Source: Nyssa sinensis (lineage: Eukaryota; Streptophyta; Magnoliopsida; Cornales; Nyssaceae). Taken from it: a stretch of DNA of 64,000 nucleotides. The notes beneath the pieces were generated by a model. That model saw only the letters and a program-made list of their open reading frames with translations, was not told the DNA's origin and ran no database searches. This document shows positions 1 to 12,050 of the stretch, in pieces. Both the position numbers and the translations under genes were made by a program. Numbering within the stretch: position 1 is the first letter of the stretch; each line of letters opens with the position of its first letter. The DNA lies in contig CM018043.1 in NCBI GenBank assembly GCA_008638375.1, forward strand, positions 55,316,947-55,380,946. Direction: 5' to 3'.

Positions 1-83
1 CCATAAAGGAGCCGAATGAAACCAAAGTTTCATGTTCGGTTTTGAATTAGAGACGTTAAAAATATTAAATCGACGTCGACTAT

Positions 84-134
84 AACCCCTAGCCTTCCAA
101 GCTAACGATGCGGGTTCGATTCCCGCTACCCGCT
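84..134 (+). pseudogene. trnG-UCC: Plastid trnG-UCC 3' exon (transferred, non-functional)
   Basis: This is the 3' half of chloroplast tRNA-Gly(UCC): the anticodon-loop remainder with TTCCAA, the T arm GCGGGTTCGATTCCCGC, and the acceptor 3' strand TACCCGC plus T at 134. The 5' exon would lie beyond the left edge, on the far side of the group II intron. A split plastid tRNA needs chloroplast intron-splicing factors, so it should be inert in the nucleus. The exact intron/exon junction (about 83/84) is inferred. Confidence 0.8.
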
Positions 135-270
135 CTATATCCTCTAATATATACTCTATATATTAATTAGAATTAATGCATTATTGACTTGAATATACAA
201 TTTCCGAAATTCTCTCACATATAATCATATAATCCGATTTTTTTTTTCAAAAAAAGAATCGGAATAAAAA

Positions 271-304
271 GCGTCCATTGTCTAATGGATAGGACAGAGG
301 TCTT
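271..304 (+). pseudogene. trnR-UCU: Truncated plastid trnR-UCU
   Basis: It begins GCGTCCATTGTCTAATGGAT, the acceptor and D arm of chloroplast tRNA-Arg(UCU), and runs to AGGTCTT. It breaks off at the anticodon stem, and the T arm and 3' acceptor strand are missing. The break marks the right boundary of the plastid insertion. Confidence 0.8.
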
Positions 305-957
305 GAAATTAAAATTTGATTTGAGAAGGAGAATAAAACTAATCGGAAATCTATAATTGAAACAAGAATGATAATGTTAGAATTTTTATAATATTAAAAA
401 AAGTTTATTATTAACTTATTAGATATTTTAATACAATAACATATAAATAAATGTTATATTCATATTTATTTATTTTGTTTTATTCTAAGATATATTTTAA
501 AATATTTGTTTTATTTTTAACATAATCTTTAAATATTTTAATAATATAACTGACGTGATCAATTAACCCATTGATTCAAACAATGACCCATTAATCCGAT
601 CTATTCATCAAATTGAGTTCATTATACTTGTACCGGTAGTGGTATCGGCGGATCTAGGTTCACAAGGAGATTCCAACCTTTCAAAAAAATTTGAAAATTG
701 TAATTATTTATTTTTATTTTATCAATACATTTTAAAAAATTTAAAAATTAGACCCCCCCCTTTTTTTTTTCTTCTATTTCTTGTAATTTATTTTTTCAGA
801 CAATTCATTCATAAATTTTAAAGTATTTCAAAACTCGTGTTCACCGTCTCACTTAGAAGAATGGTAATTAACCCGATTTATTAAAAATCTGTCATCACTC
901 ACCTTATTTGAGACGAGTTTGAAAAAAGAAATATCAAATCTCATTAGAATTTGAAAC
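305..957. other. AT-rich intergenic DNA
   Basis: No gene is seen here. The stretch is AT-rich with T- and C-homopolymers near 750-770. It ends with GAAAC at 953-957, which I take as the left target-site copy of the adjacent solo LTR. Confidence 0.5.
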
Positions 958-2095
958 TGTTATGACATGGATTTTTTTTTTTTTTTCTTTGTCAATATTA
1001 TTATTATTATTATTATTATTATTATGAATGTGATGTGTGTATTGTATGTGTATAATTATGTGTATGCTACATGAGCATGTATATATATATTATATACATA
1101 TTTAGATTTGGAGAATATATATATGTATATATATGTATATATATATAGCAGTGCACAGTGCACAGTGCACAGTGGTGTACCCGGTTGTGTGTGTGTGTGA
1201 GTTTGAGTGTAACACACTCAAACAAGCATGGGAGGGGCATGGTGTGTGTGTAAGAGAGTGGTTGAAGGTGTGTGGTGAGGTCTGAGAGAGGGGCAGACCT
1301 GTCGTGTGAATGGGAGAAGAGAGAGAGAGAGTAATATAGAGAGAGAGAGAAAGTGAGGAGAAGGAAAGGAAGAAAAGGGAAACAGAGAGAGAGGGAGTTC
1401 TGGACTGTGAAGAAGGAGAAGAAGCTCGAGGAGTGACCAAAAGAAGGGTGGAAGAGGGCACGGCTAGAGGGAGAAACAACCGAAAATTTTGGTACGTGGG
1501 TGCTTCTGTTTTAAATTTCAAAAGCATGATTCGTTTGGTTTAGATCATAGGGTTTTATAAAGCATGATTTTAGCTTTCAAACGCAACAAGAATGATAGAA
1601 AACGGTTGAAAGATGAGGGAGAAAAAGGGATGTGTAGGTCACGGCCATGGGGGGGGAGTCTAGGCTTTTCATTGTGATTGGGAGCTTCAAAACAGTGTTA
1701 AAAGGTTCCAAAAATGTTTTAGAATGATTTGGAATTGAAAGAGGCTTCGAAAACACCAAGAAAAGCAATTTTAAAAATTTGATTTTCTGAAATTCCGGCC
1801 ACCGGCGCCGGAGAAGGCGACCGGAGCTTCGCCGGAAAAACGGGGGACGAAGGGGGCACTGTTCGGGTTCGGGTTCGGGTTGGGTCGGTTCGGGTCGGGT
1901 CGGGCTTGGGCTGACCCGCCCCAGCCACGTGTCGCTCACTGGTTTTAAATTAAAAACTAAATTGGGGCGTTTGGTTACGGATATAAGAAATTAAAAATTT
2001 TAAATTAAAATAGGAACAGGGATATCCTATCCCTGTTCTGGATAAGCCCCTATTTGGTTAACCTGATTAGGGATAGTAAATTAAACTAATTTCAA

Positions 2096-2180
2096 TTTGA
2101 ACCTTGAACCTTTGAGAAATTGAACCTTGACCCTGAACCTTTTGGAAATTGAACCTTGACCCTGAACTTTCGAAAATTAC
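2096..2180 (+). repeat. Degenerate ~32-bp tandem repeat within the LTR
   Basis: About two and a half copies of a unit containing GAAATTGAACCTTGACCCTG are present. They vary by a few bases and lie in the 5' half of the probable solo LTR. Confidence 0.6.
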
Positions 2181-2953
2181 CTTTTAACCCCCAAACTTTA
2201 GAGAAATTACAATTAGGCCCACCAGATTTAAATATTAATAAAATAATAATTAAATTAATTAATAAATTAATAAATTAATTAATTTAATTAATTAAATATT
2301 CTAAAATATCCCGGAGTCCAAATGGGACAAGTCATTAGTGCATTTTGACTATCTCGGCCATTCTGAGACCAATGGTGAGGTCCGTTTTATGAGACGGGGT
2401 CCCGAAAAATAAAAGACCCGTAGTAACATATAAAATTATCAAAATACCCCTGAATTGAAATATAGTCAAATGAACTCCGAATTAGGTAAACAAATAGTGA
2501 AACTTTATTCTCTCGAGCATTCTGGACTCAACCGTGGAATCCGATTTGTGAAAAGAGGTCATGAAATGTAAAGACCCGTGTAAAGTGCAAAATGACTGCT
2601 TTGCCCTTTTTAACCCAGGTACCCGAATTGAATTCTACGAAAGCCTAAACTTAGTTTCTTCGACGTCTCGGACTCAATAGTGGAGTCTAAATTAGCAAAA
2701 TAGAAACTTATGAATTAAAGACATAAAATTTGACGAATAGAATAAATTCAAATGACAATGAACTGAATCACCTGTTATGCTTATAGGAACGCGAAAGGGC
2801 AAGGAGAAGGTGCTCTGACCTTCAGTATTTTCACAGTGATTCTACCATACCTCGAGTGCACTTCTTGAGTTGAGACCGATTTACAGGTACGATATATTGT
2901 GCTAAGTAAGAAATAGAATTGAGATTAGGAATACTTGCCTTGCTGCATTGATT

Positions 2954-3006
2954 GTTCACATGTTTACTTGAGTGTTCACATGCTTACTTGAGTGTTCACA
3001 TGCTTA
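2954..3006 (+). repeat. 20-bp tandem repeat, 2.6 copies
   Basis: The unit GTTCACATGCTTACTTGAGT is repeated in tandem with one mismatch in the first copy. It lies inside the probable solo LTR. Confidence 0.8.
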
Positions 3007-3859
3007 TGTGCTACGTGCTATCTTGCTAAGTTGGATGATGATTATGGGTATATCGCATGTGTTAGTGTGGTGTGTGAATTATATGCTTTGAAGAACTGTT
3101 GATATTATGAATTGTGTACTTGAAGGCATGCTTTATGTATGAATGAGATGTATCATTGAGATTGCATTGTGACATGATAAGATCAGAGCATATTGGCATA
3201 GTGTAATTCCTTGGACATGGCGTGGGTAAGCACTTGGTGCTTTGCATTATGAGGGTGCAGATCCTGTGGTGAAAAACTCAAAATCGGCCAACAGGTACTT
3301 GCCTGCTTGACGGATTCCGGATCGTGAAGCGAGACATACGCGGCGGTACTCATGCCAGCGGAGAATGACCGTATCATGAGACATGGGTGGCATAGAGTTG
3401 CATGGGTGTGTCACGCATACAGCTCATATACTGCATATTGTTTATATGCTGCCATCATGATAGCGAATGCCATATAGAAATAACTGTACACTTGCACATG
3501 CCACGACCTTAGTTCTGTTTCTTGCATTAGCATTATATTGTACCAGCATGTTGAGCTGACCCCTTTAGTGGGGCAAACTTTTCAGATGATGTCCCAGCTG
3601 TACGAGACGTGGAGATGAACTGATTAGGGATTATGTTAGGCCCAAGGGGCGCTTTTGATATTGTGTAAGGGCATAAGCCCGCGACTGTATTTTATTTTGT
3701 ACGTGGTGAAGAAATGGACCAGACCTTATGTATTCATCAGGACAGTATGTAGGATGTATGTGATCGTCCTTAATTATCTTTTATTCCTTTATTACTTTAT
3801 TTTCTTTTGTCTCGTTACTCGCGCCTCGGGTTCGTTGGAATTCGGAGCGTGACAGAAAC

Positions 3860-6080
3860 AAGCTTAGCGTGAAAATATCCTACTCTATCTTCTTCTATAT
3901 TGATTATATAAAATAATAAAAAACAATTGTGATATATTTTATAGTGATATTTTTATTTTAACATTAGAAGTTTAGACACACTTAACAAAATTATACATTT
4001 GAAAAAAAAAATACCATTTTAATTCTTTATTGCATGTATATTTCTTTTTATGACTATTATTTATAATTAATTTAATATAATAAATTAATCAATTAAATTT
4101 TAAAAAATAAATAAATGCTTTGACGAGATTCTGCCTATCACAAGATTTAAATAGGTCGGAGAGTAATTTTTTTCATGGAACAATAATTCATTATTATTTA
4201 AGTTTTTACATTTCAAGTCAAAAATAGTATTTTGAAAAAATACTTTGAAAAACTACATTGATCACGGAAATTAAAAAATAAAATTACATGAGTGAGATTA
4301 AAAAATTCAGCTTAAAGCAGGCTTAAAATAAACCAAAGGGAAAAAAAATAAATCACGGCGTATGAATGAAAGAGAAGAGAGCCAAAGGATACAAAAATGA
4401 CAAGAGTAGCTGATTAAAGTGTCTCTCTATTCAAAACGCCTTTACACGAGAAGCAAGCATCAAGAGTACTGTACCACAAAGCGACCTAATGCCAAAGCAC
4501 AGGAACCATTAAAAGACATGCAGAGATACCAATTTTCCCAAGTGCGGTAGCCAATGCTTTGCCAAAGGCTGCCAGAAGCTATCGCCCACTTGTTCCATGC
4601 TCACCACAAGTGTTGTTTTTTTTTTTTTTTTCTTTTGAAAATTATATTAATTTTTCTTACTTTAATTTAACAATATATAGAGTAAAACAAACGATGAGAG
4701 ACACTTTTTTTGAAAGCGAGAGTAAAACAAGAGATGAGAGACAATTGTGCGAAGGATGGTAACCTATGACCTACCGGATGGCGTGTGGTCGCCATTTTTC
4801 AGGTAAGGCAAATTCCATGAGTAAAAAAAGGTGTTCGAATAATATGTTATCTTGAAAATTTTAAAAATTATTATTTGTTTAAAGTTTTAAAGATTTTTAT
4901 TATTAAAAAAATTCTTCACAAATATACCCAAAAAAAAAAAAAAAACTTACCTGATAATTTTTCCCCCAAAAAGATCTAGAAACAGTTATAGTTAAAAACT
5001 TTCTTTCTCATTTCATAATGGTAAAAAAACTATTGTTACTAATAATTTTTTATATAATATATATATGTATGTACTTGTATTTTTTATTTTAATATTTGAT
5101 AGTACAAAAGATTTTTTTTATAAATTTATTAAGTAATAAAATTATTAATTATTCCTTGTAGAATAAAATTGATTCTTTAAAAAATTATAAATTAATAGAG
5201 ATTATAAAATTTTAAACATGAATTATTATAGAATCATCTTTTTATAAAATAATCGTACAATCATGAATGATTTTTTGAACGGTTCTTTCAAATAAAATAA
5301 TTTGAAAATACATGTGCTGTTAAATTATTTTTACTTTTTTAAAAATAAATTTGAATTTTTAAAAACATAAAAAATCAACTTTTAGTAATTATTATAGAGT
5401 CTATTTAAAAAAAAATATCTAAAAATTACTCAAGAAATATATTTTTACATATTTATTTTCTAGAATAGAAAATAATTAGAATAATTACATTGATATCCTT
5501 TTTGATATATGACAATTACAGGATTTTTCTGTAATTTCTAATATTTTTTTATTAAAATTATTAAAAAAAGAGACATTAATAAAAAAATATAAATTCACTA
5601 TTTTAGCTTTATGAATTATTATATTAATATTTCTTTTGATCTCTAATAATAACGGTAACACTTTTATGATATCCGAAAAAATAAAGAATATTATTGTAAT
5701 ATATAAAGATATTTAGTCATTTAAAAAATATAATTAAATTTTTAATATCATTAATAACAAATTTTATACGGATGTAAAATCTGTAATATAATAAATGAGA
5801 GTTAGGATAATTTTAAAAAAATTGTAAAATAATTTTCAAAACGTAAACAAATGGATCCGAGTTTCTAAGGACCCATTTTTAATTGGTTCGGGTCAGAGTG
5901 ATTGCCGCCCAGTGAATCCGATTTTGAGAACATTGACGGAGAGAAAGATCTGACACATCTGATTTTGAAAAATTGATGGAGAGAGAATCTGACACACACT
6001 AACAGGACCTAGTGCTGTGCTGTGGACCCTTTCTTTCACTTTAATTCCACCCTCGGCACAGGAAATAAAAGAAAAGCACA
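3860..6080. other. AT-rich intergenic DNA with a TE remnant
   Basis: No gene is supported. About 3880-4140 resembles the interior of the hAT-like element at 54891-55361: both hold a GATTATATAAAATAA block, a poly-A interrupted stretch and a TTTAA-rich end, so this is probably a decayed relative. 4800-5870 is very AT-rich with only stop-filled frames. Confidence 0.4.
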
Positions 6081-7109
6081 GCACTTCCTCTCTCTCTCTC
6101 TCTCTCATCTACCTCCCCTCTCCTGATTTTCTTCTCTAAACCCTTCTTTGCACCTTTCTAACTGCGTTTTTAGTTTGATTCTCAAACCTTAATCTCCTTA
6201 ACTGAGGATTGTAAGATTGCAGGAAGATTCCAGGCAACTAAAGCAACGTCCCATCACTCTCTCTCTCTCTCTCTCATTCATTTGAGGTGCATGTGGTTTT
6301 AGGGTTTGAGGATACACACAAGGGAGAAGAAATAGAAAGGCAAGGCAATAATGAGACACTGGACCAGTGTGCAGGCCATGGGAGAGGACGAACATGACCT
6401 TGTCGGTTGTTCTGTAGTCTAACTCTCAGACTCATCAGTCTCTTACAGTAGTCATCTCTCTCCACCTTTGAATACATACAAAAACCAACCCATCTGTTTC
6501 CTTTGATGGATGGAGTTTATGGGTTTGGATGGCTGGTAGGAAACACAGTCCCGTTTTTCCCCCTCCTTTTCTCACTTCTTAATTCTCTCCAAAGTCCCAT
6601 CTTAAATGTTAAACCACCCATCTATCTATAGGTTTTTATGCATAATTTATTTTCCTTCTTTATCATTGTATGATCCATGCTTAATTGTGGTGCAATTCTC
6701 TCTCTTTGCCTCTAGCTTAAAACTAAAAGGTCATGACAGGTTTTTGGTTGCTGTTTAAGGGCCCCATCTAAATTTGTTCTCCTGTTTGAGTTTCAAGCTA
6801 GATCCTTTCTCTCTCTTTGGGTCTTTTTGAAATTATTAATTTCTTCTGAATCATCTGCACCATTTCAAGAATTTCTGTATCTACTGCTCAATTCTTTGCT
6901 TACGTATTGGGAATAGGGTTCAAATTAGTGAAAGGGGTTGGTGGGTTTAGCAGTAAGAAAAAAACGTTCTCTAAGTTTGTTCTTAGATTAGATTAGATTT
7001 AGGGCTTGATCAGGAAATAAAGAAGATGATATTTATGGTTTGAGAGAGATTTTTAAGACTCTGATGATGGTAGTTTAGGAGAAGTTGTTCGTTTTAGAGA
7101 TCTGAATTA
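6080..7109 (+). promoter_or_regulatory. Promoter and 5' leader of the ZF-HD gene with CT tracts
   Basis: Two CT-dinucleotide runs (about 6090-6106 and 6256-6276), pyrimidine-rich DNA and no sustained reading frame precede the ZF-HD start. CT/GA runs are common in plant 5' leaders. I could not fix a TATA box or transcription start, and a 5'-UTR intron is not excluded. Confidence 0.4.
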
Positions 7110-8180
7110 ATGGAGCTAAGAGGTCATCAAGACAAGGATATAGGCATGCTAAACTCTCTTTCCTATAATCCAGCTAAACCCAATCAAGAATTATCATCCC
7201 AGTTGTCTTCAATAGTTTCAACTGTGACAGATGGAAGAATAAATGAAGAAACTGGTCGAGAAAGTAGAGTCTTCAACCCAACCCAAACCCTAGATCACCA
7301 CAATCTTCATCATCAATTGCATCTAGAGCAGCAACAACAGACAAAAACACAACGAAGAGATCCAAACCCAGATCCAGATCCCGTTCTACCAGCCAGTGCA
7401 ACTCTTCCTGGTGCTTCAAACTCCAAGCAGCCGCCGCCGCCGCCGCCGCTACCACCATTAAGACAGCCACAACAATCAACAACTTTGGCAAACAATAGCG
7501 CCGTCTCAATTCGGTATAGAGAGTGCCTCAAAAACCACGCTGCGAGCATGGGCGCGCACGTCGTCGATGGGTGCGGGGAATTCATGCCGAGCGGAGAGGA
7601 AGGCACCCCGGAATCATTAATATGTGCAGCCTGTGATTGCCATCGGAATTTCCACAGGAGAGAGGTTGAAGGCGAGCCTCAATCTGCTGCGAATTACTAT
7701 AATTACACATATAATCCCAGTAGAAATAGCAGCCAAAGAGCTACAATTCATCCCACTCAGGCTCCCCTTTCGCTGCCTCCGCCTCCTCATCAGCATCATA
7801 AGTACTCTCATGGTTATCCCCGTGGTCTACCAACTAGTCCACCGATCGGTCCGTTTCAGCCGGTCATGATGGCCTTCGGCGGGAACGGCGGGGCCTTGGC
7901 GGAGTCATCAAGCGAAGATCTCAACATGTTTCACTCCAATGCAGCAGCTCACCCCACAGCGCAACCGTCGTCTTTGCTATCAAAGAAGAGGTTCAGGACA
8001 AAATTCACTCAAGAACAGAAAGATAGGATGCAGGAATTTGCAGAGAAATTGGAATGGAAGATCCAGAAGCAAGATGAGCAAGAAATGCAGCAGTTTTGTT
8101 GTGAAGTGGGTGTAAAGAGACAGGCATTCAAGGTGTGGATGCACAACAACAAACAGGCCATGAAGAAGAAACAGTTGTAA
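7110..8180 (+). CDS. Zinc-finger homeodomain (ZF-HD/ZHD) transcription factor
   Basis: This is an intronless 356-aa protein of the plant-specific ZF-HD family, nuclear DNA-binding regulators that dimerise through an N-terminal zinc-finger-like domain. Residues ~134-188 form the dimerisation domain: RYRECLKNHAAS, then VDGCGEFMPSGEEGTPES, then CAACDCHRNFHRRE, with the spaced Cys/His residues intact. A linker rich in His, Pro, Gly and Ser follows. The C-terminal homeodomain (~292-352) starts KKRFRTKFTQEQKDRM and carries the recognition-helix core VKRQAFKVWMHNNK. Its M/N in place of the usual Q/N is normal for ZF-HD proteins. The N-terminal part has a Gln-rich stretch (~72-77) and a poly-Pro run encoded by CCG repeats (~107-113). 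An absent intron is usual for the family. The first ATG of the open frame was chosen. Family membership is certain; which ZHD orthologue it is cannot be decided here. Confidence 0.96.
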   Translation: MELRGHQDKDIGMLNSLSYNPAKPNQELSSQLSSIVSTVTDGRINEETGRESRVFNPTQTLDHHNLHHQLHLEQQQQTKTQRRDPNPDPDPVLPASATLPGASNSKQPPPPPPLPPLRQPQQSTTLANNSAVSIRYRECLKNHAASMGAHVVDGCGEFMPSGEEGTPESLICAACDCHRNFHRREVEGEPQSAANYYNYTYNPSRNSSQRATIHPTQAPLSLPPPPHQHHKYSHGYPRGLPTSPPIGPFQPVMMAFGGNGGALAESSSEDLNMFHSNAAAHPTAQPSSLLSKKRFRTKFTQEQKDRMQEFAEKLEWKIQKQDEQEMQQFCCEVGVKRQAFKVWMHNNKQAMKKKQL

Positions 8181-10562
8181 GACAATGCAATCCCCCTGTA
8201 AAATGTTTTAATTTTGGTGCCACTACTGGATAATTAGATTTTAAATGTGCATAACTGTTATGCTATAACACAAAATTTTCTTCTGATTTTTCCTAATTAC
8301 TCACTCTTAACTCATCCCATCAAACAAAATCTTTTTTGATAACTCTTCCCATCAACCCATTATCTTCAAGTTTCATTTAATCTTGATTAATTAGCTCTTC
8401 TAGTGAAACATATTGTCACATTAAACTCTTCAACCAGAAAAAGGAGGAAAAAATGGGTTTTTTTCTTTCTTCTTTCCTTTCTTTAATGATCTCTTGCAAA
8501 ACCCTTTTCTTTACCTTTTATATTCTTCAAACGTTTGGTTGTCCACCAGACATTTTGGGTTTTCATTAATGTTTTCAACCCTTTCCCATATCTCTTCAGT
8601 TTTTGTTTTGAAGTCTATTTTGCATATTAGATTTGTCTGCTTTTATTGTTGTGGGATTTGATGTGATTATTACCTAGTAGTCTTTCTTATGAAGGCTATT
8701 TGTTGCATATAAAAACAAGGATGTCTGAGTTAGCTTCTGCATCGGGACTCAGCCATAGATTTGAATGAAGGTTCACGTGTTATACTATTTTATGATACTC
8801 TATATTAGTATTACTTTACCTGGCCAAGCAGCAGAATATATAGATTAAAGTAGACACATTCCAAAGAGGAGATACAGAAGTTAGAACGAGGAGAAAAGTA
8901 AAGAGAAAGAATGGAAAGTAATATTTGTCCATGCCCAACATTGGGATAAATTTTGAATTGGAAAAAAATAAAAGAAAAAAGAAAGAAAGATCAATATAAA
9001 CACACAAATACACACACTAGTACGTGCTGCTGGAAAGGGTACAGAGGTTCTTCTTTCTTTTTTTCCTTTTTGTTTTTCTTCTTCTTGATAAGAGTTTAGA
9101 AAACCAATCCTCACAAAGGAACACCACCCAAACCTAGCAGAATTAGAGCTAACCTGTACTTTCACTATTTAATGTTAGCAGTGCCACTGAGCTTCATGAT
9201 CAGCAAATCAACCACCATGTAATTTCTGAACCAGTACAATTTAAAATAATTTCCTTTCAAATAAAGAATAAATTTCATTCACCAGCACTAATAAATCAAT
9301 GAAAACAAAAGGTAAATAAGATATTTACAATTCCTAGTATTAGGGAACTACACATATTAAGGTCTATATAGTTTTATTGCACACAGAATGATAGTTATCG
9401 ATTGGCCTTGTGAGATGTTGAATGCTCATCCTTTTTGTGTTTTTATTTTCCTAATTATTTTTTCATGTATCCTCCAATTTTAAATAGGCCAATAATTTCT
9501 TACTTTTCTGATATTATTTCTGTTGCGATATTCTAACTTTTTGTGTTTTTTTTTTTAAATTACAAACCAACTGTACAAATGAAATAAAAAAAAAAAAAAC
9601 TAGCTTTCTATTTATAATAAATTACATGATTTTTCATTATATATAGTTGCCTTGTTAATTCAGCTTAGAATTTCAATCGTACTACTCTTATCCATATTTA
9701 GGGTCAAGCATAGAGGAAAATCTTGAGAAATGGATGGAATAATTCTTTCTCAAGTGTGTTTGGATTAAAGGAATTGGAAAGGAAATGAGGGAAAGAGGAA
9801 GAAGAAAATGTTATTTTATATTTAGTTTAAAAACAAGGAATGAGATCAGTAATTAAAAAAAAAAAAAGGGAATGAGAGGAAAGGAGAAAAAGATTTTTAA
9901 ATGCTCATTTGCTCTCCTCCTATAAATGAGAGGAGGTGGATGAAAAAGTTTAGTAAGTAAAGTGATTACTTATTTGATCCTTGTTTTATTTGTTTTTAAA
10001 AAATAAATTTCTACTCTATTCTTTCTATTTACGAAATAAAATATTCTATTTCATTCTCTTTTTTTTCCTTGTGCCTTTTCCAAACAAGAAGAGAAATCAA
10101 TTTCCTCATTTCTTCTTCTCTTATTAGTTATCAAAATGAAAGAAAAGTCTCTCCTCTTTTTTCATAATTAATTAATGTTCTTTTTATTTTTATTTTTATA
10201 ACTAATGTTTTTCTCTTTTCTCTCCCTTGGATACATACAACTAGCGCACATGTACAAGCAAGCTGATAAAATCGATACTTCGAAATGAATTAAAGAGAAT
10301 AAATGCTGACAACAATGTTTGTAATTCACAAGAGAGAATAGTAGGGCATTTCAAGATGAACAGCATCCTAAAATGACTTCTGAAATTGCATTGATTGACA
10401 ATGAAAAATAAGGGCAAAGGATAGCTACATTAAAGAGGAAAAGAGAGAATGCTAATATGAGAAGGCTAGCGTTGGCACAACAATAAGATTATTTTATTAT
10501 AAGCTAGAAGTCACAAATTTAAATTACGGAAACAGTCAAGGAATGAAGTCAATGAAAATGAT
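8181..10562. other. Intergenic region downstream of the ZF-HD gene
   Basis: The 3' UTR of the ZF-HD gene probably occupies the first few hundred bases. No other gene is supported. About 9755-10130 begins TGTGTTTGGATTAAAGGAAT and ends near TTCCAAACAAG, reminiscent of a decayed small DNA element, but I could not align clear terminal repeats. The rest is AT-rich with homopolymers. Confidence 0.4.
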
Positions 10563-11307
10563 GGGCAGGGGAGCCCAATTGTCCCCCCACAATCAACTTT
10601 TTTCATTTAAAAATTTTCTTGTATTTTTTTTTTAAATTTCAAATATATCCCTTTAATTTTTATTTTTACCCACCTCCCCTAAATCAAATTTTTTCACAAT
10701 TACCATTCATAAATTTTCAATATTACTCATTATTTATTACTTTCAAAAAAAGTTATTGTATGCAATTAAAGAGTGTTCCATCTGTAACTATTCAACTAAA
10801 CATGAAACAACTTAAAAGATTAAAACATCATTCATCTTATTTCAATGAAGAAAAAACTGTCTGTGTCACGATTCCCATCCATTGTTGATGGCTCAGCCAC
10901 AAATATAAAAATTTCTTAGAACACATATATAAAGTCTAATGGACGATCAATTTTGTACATATTAAAAGAGACATTTTTAATATCATTGAAAGACATTTGT
11001 GAATGTATTATAAATTATACTTCTAACACACTGAAAAAATGTAAGTGTTTTTTTTTTTTGGAGGCTTTATTGGTGGGAGGATGTCGTATGCAACTTCTTC
11101 TTCTTTTTTGAGATTTTTTTGTATGACCTATAGTTTTTTATAAGTCCATTTTTTTGTTGGACTCTTGTCTAATTTCTAACATTTTATGTATCAATGAATA
11201 TAGTTATTTAGCAAAAATATCATCAATTAATATTAAATTTTTAAACTTATAATCAAATATTAAGAATAAATTCCCCCAACCCCCGGGTAAATTTTTGGTT
11301 CCGTCCT
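10563..11307. mobile_element. Degraded hAT-like element, CCCCC-type
   Basis: The left end, CAGGGGAGCCCAATTGTCCC, and the right end, which reads inverted as CAAGGACGGAACCAAAAATT, are weak inverted repeats of the common plant hAT type. Runs of C lie inside both ends (about 10583-10590 and 11273-11285). Flanking GAAAATGA and GAAAACAG are a possible imperfect 8-bp duplication. The interior is AT-rich and has no transposase frame. Confidence 0.45.
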
Positions 11308-11779
11308 TGAAAACAGTCTCTCTACTTGTAAAAGTAAGACTGTCTACATCTAACTCTTATCAGATCCAATAGTCACATGAGACTCATATACTAGATTAGC
11401 CCTTTTAGAGAATGCTAATACACTTTACTAGAAGCATGACAACATTCGGAAATTGTTTGTCACAGTCATGGGACTAAGTATAGTTTGGAAAACCCAAAAA
11501 GTAAGCTGGGGATAAGGTGATTTGATTCTGTACTGGCATATATTTGGAAAAGTAAGCTATTTCCAGATACAGTTTCCTTCTACAGAGAGAACAAGGCAGA
11601 AAGAAGACCTTTCTCCAATCCACTCACTCTGGTCTTCTTAATGACCAATTTAATAAAACGACACATAACTTAAAACAACTTTTTGAAAATTTTCAAACTA
11701 TGCCCAAGTTAGCTAGCTTTCAATTTCAATGTTCCAATTCTATGCAGCCAAACACAATAATCAATCAATTTCAACTAGT

Positions 11780-12050
11780 CGGTGCACAAAATCCGGTAAC
11801 CCGGCCACAATAAATTCGGATTGGTTCAGGTTCAAAATGGTTCGGGTGAGAATACTTTTATAAAAAGGGGAACATATCATGCTGGTTTGGGTTAGAAGTT
11901 TGGTTTTATAAAAAAAAAAATGTTCTAAAGTTTTTTAAAAAATTAACGCAGTTTTTCCTTTCAATCAACTATAAAAAGAACAACAATTTTTTCGGATCAA
12001 CAAGTTTAGGTCGATTTCAGTTCTATTCTAACTCAACCCATATGCACCCC
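11780..12050. mobile_element. Short hAT-like element (GGGTGCAC end type)
   Basis: The left end reads GGTGCACAAAATCCGG and the right end inverted reads GGGGTGCATATGGGTTGAG. Inside are GGTTCGGGT-like segments next to both ends. The same architecture occurs at 20276-21124. There is no clear target duplication and no coding. Confidence 0.4.

Larger units (their letters stand above)
1..304 (+). mobile_element. Nuclear insertion of chloroplast DNA (NUPT)
   Basis: The first ~304 bases read as the chloroplast trnG-UCC to trnR-UCU region. In order they hold the 3' end of the trnG group II intron (domain V hairpin about 9-42, domain VI to ~83), the trnG 3' exon, a short AT-rich spacer, and the first 34 nt of trnR-UCU. 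The plastid match stops inside trnR at 304 and AT-rich nuclear-type DNA follows. Everything downstream is plainly nuclear, so this is a transferred fragment and not a plastid genome. Its left end lies outside the window. The identification rests on recognising the tRNA and intron sequences. Confidence 0.85.
958..3854 (+). mobile_element. Probable solo LTR of a Ty3/gypsy retrotransposon (Tekay-like)
   Basis: The right end, GGAGCGTGACA, is a typical plant gypsy LTR terminus. Upstream of it lies a block resembling long chromovirus LTRs: GACCCCTTTAGTGGGGC near 3559, then a segment around TGATGTCCCAGCTGTACGAG. The proposed left end starts TGTTA at 958, and the right end closes TGACA at 3854. Both are bordered by GAAAC (953-957 and 3855-3859), a 5-bp target duplication. 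The length, 2.9 kb, suits a Tekay-type LTR. No gag-pol coding and no second LTR are present, which points to LTR-LTR recombination. Inside are (ATT)n, TA and GA runs, CCGG-rich and GGGTC-rich blocks, and short tandem repeats. The left boundary is inferred and the right one is firmer. Confidence 0.6.

Noticed and set aside
1102..1939. Minus-strand Ser/Pro-rich open frames
   Set aside because: They are low-complexity translations of GA-rich, GGGTC-rich and CCGG-rich DNA inside the probable solo LTR.
4920..4945. ATACCC followed by poly(A), resembling the tail-only scars (also ATTACC plus A at ~12537 and CCTATC plus A at ~19681)
   Set aside because: The flanks show no exact direct repeat of useful length, so retroposition cannot be argued. 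The 19681 site has only a gapped partial repeat.
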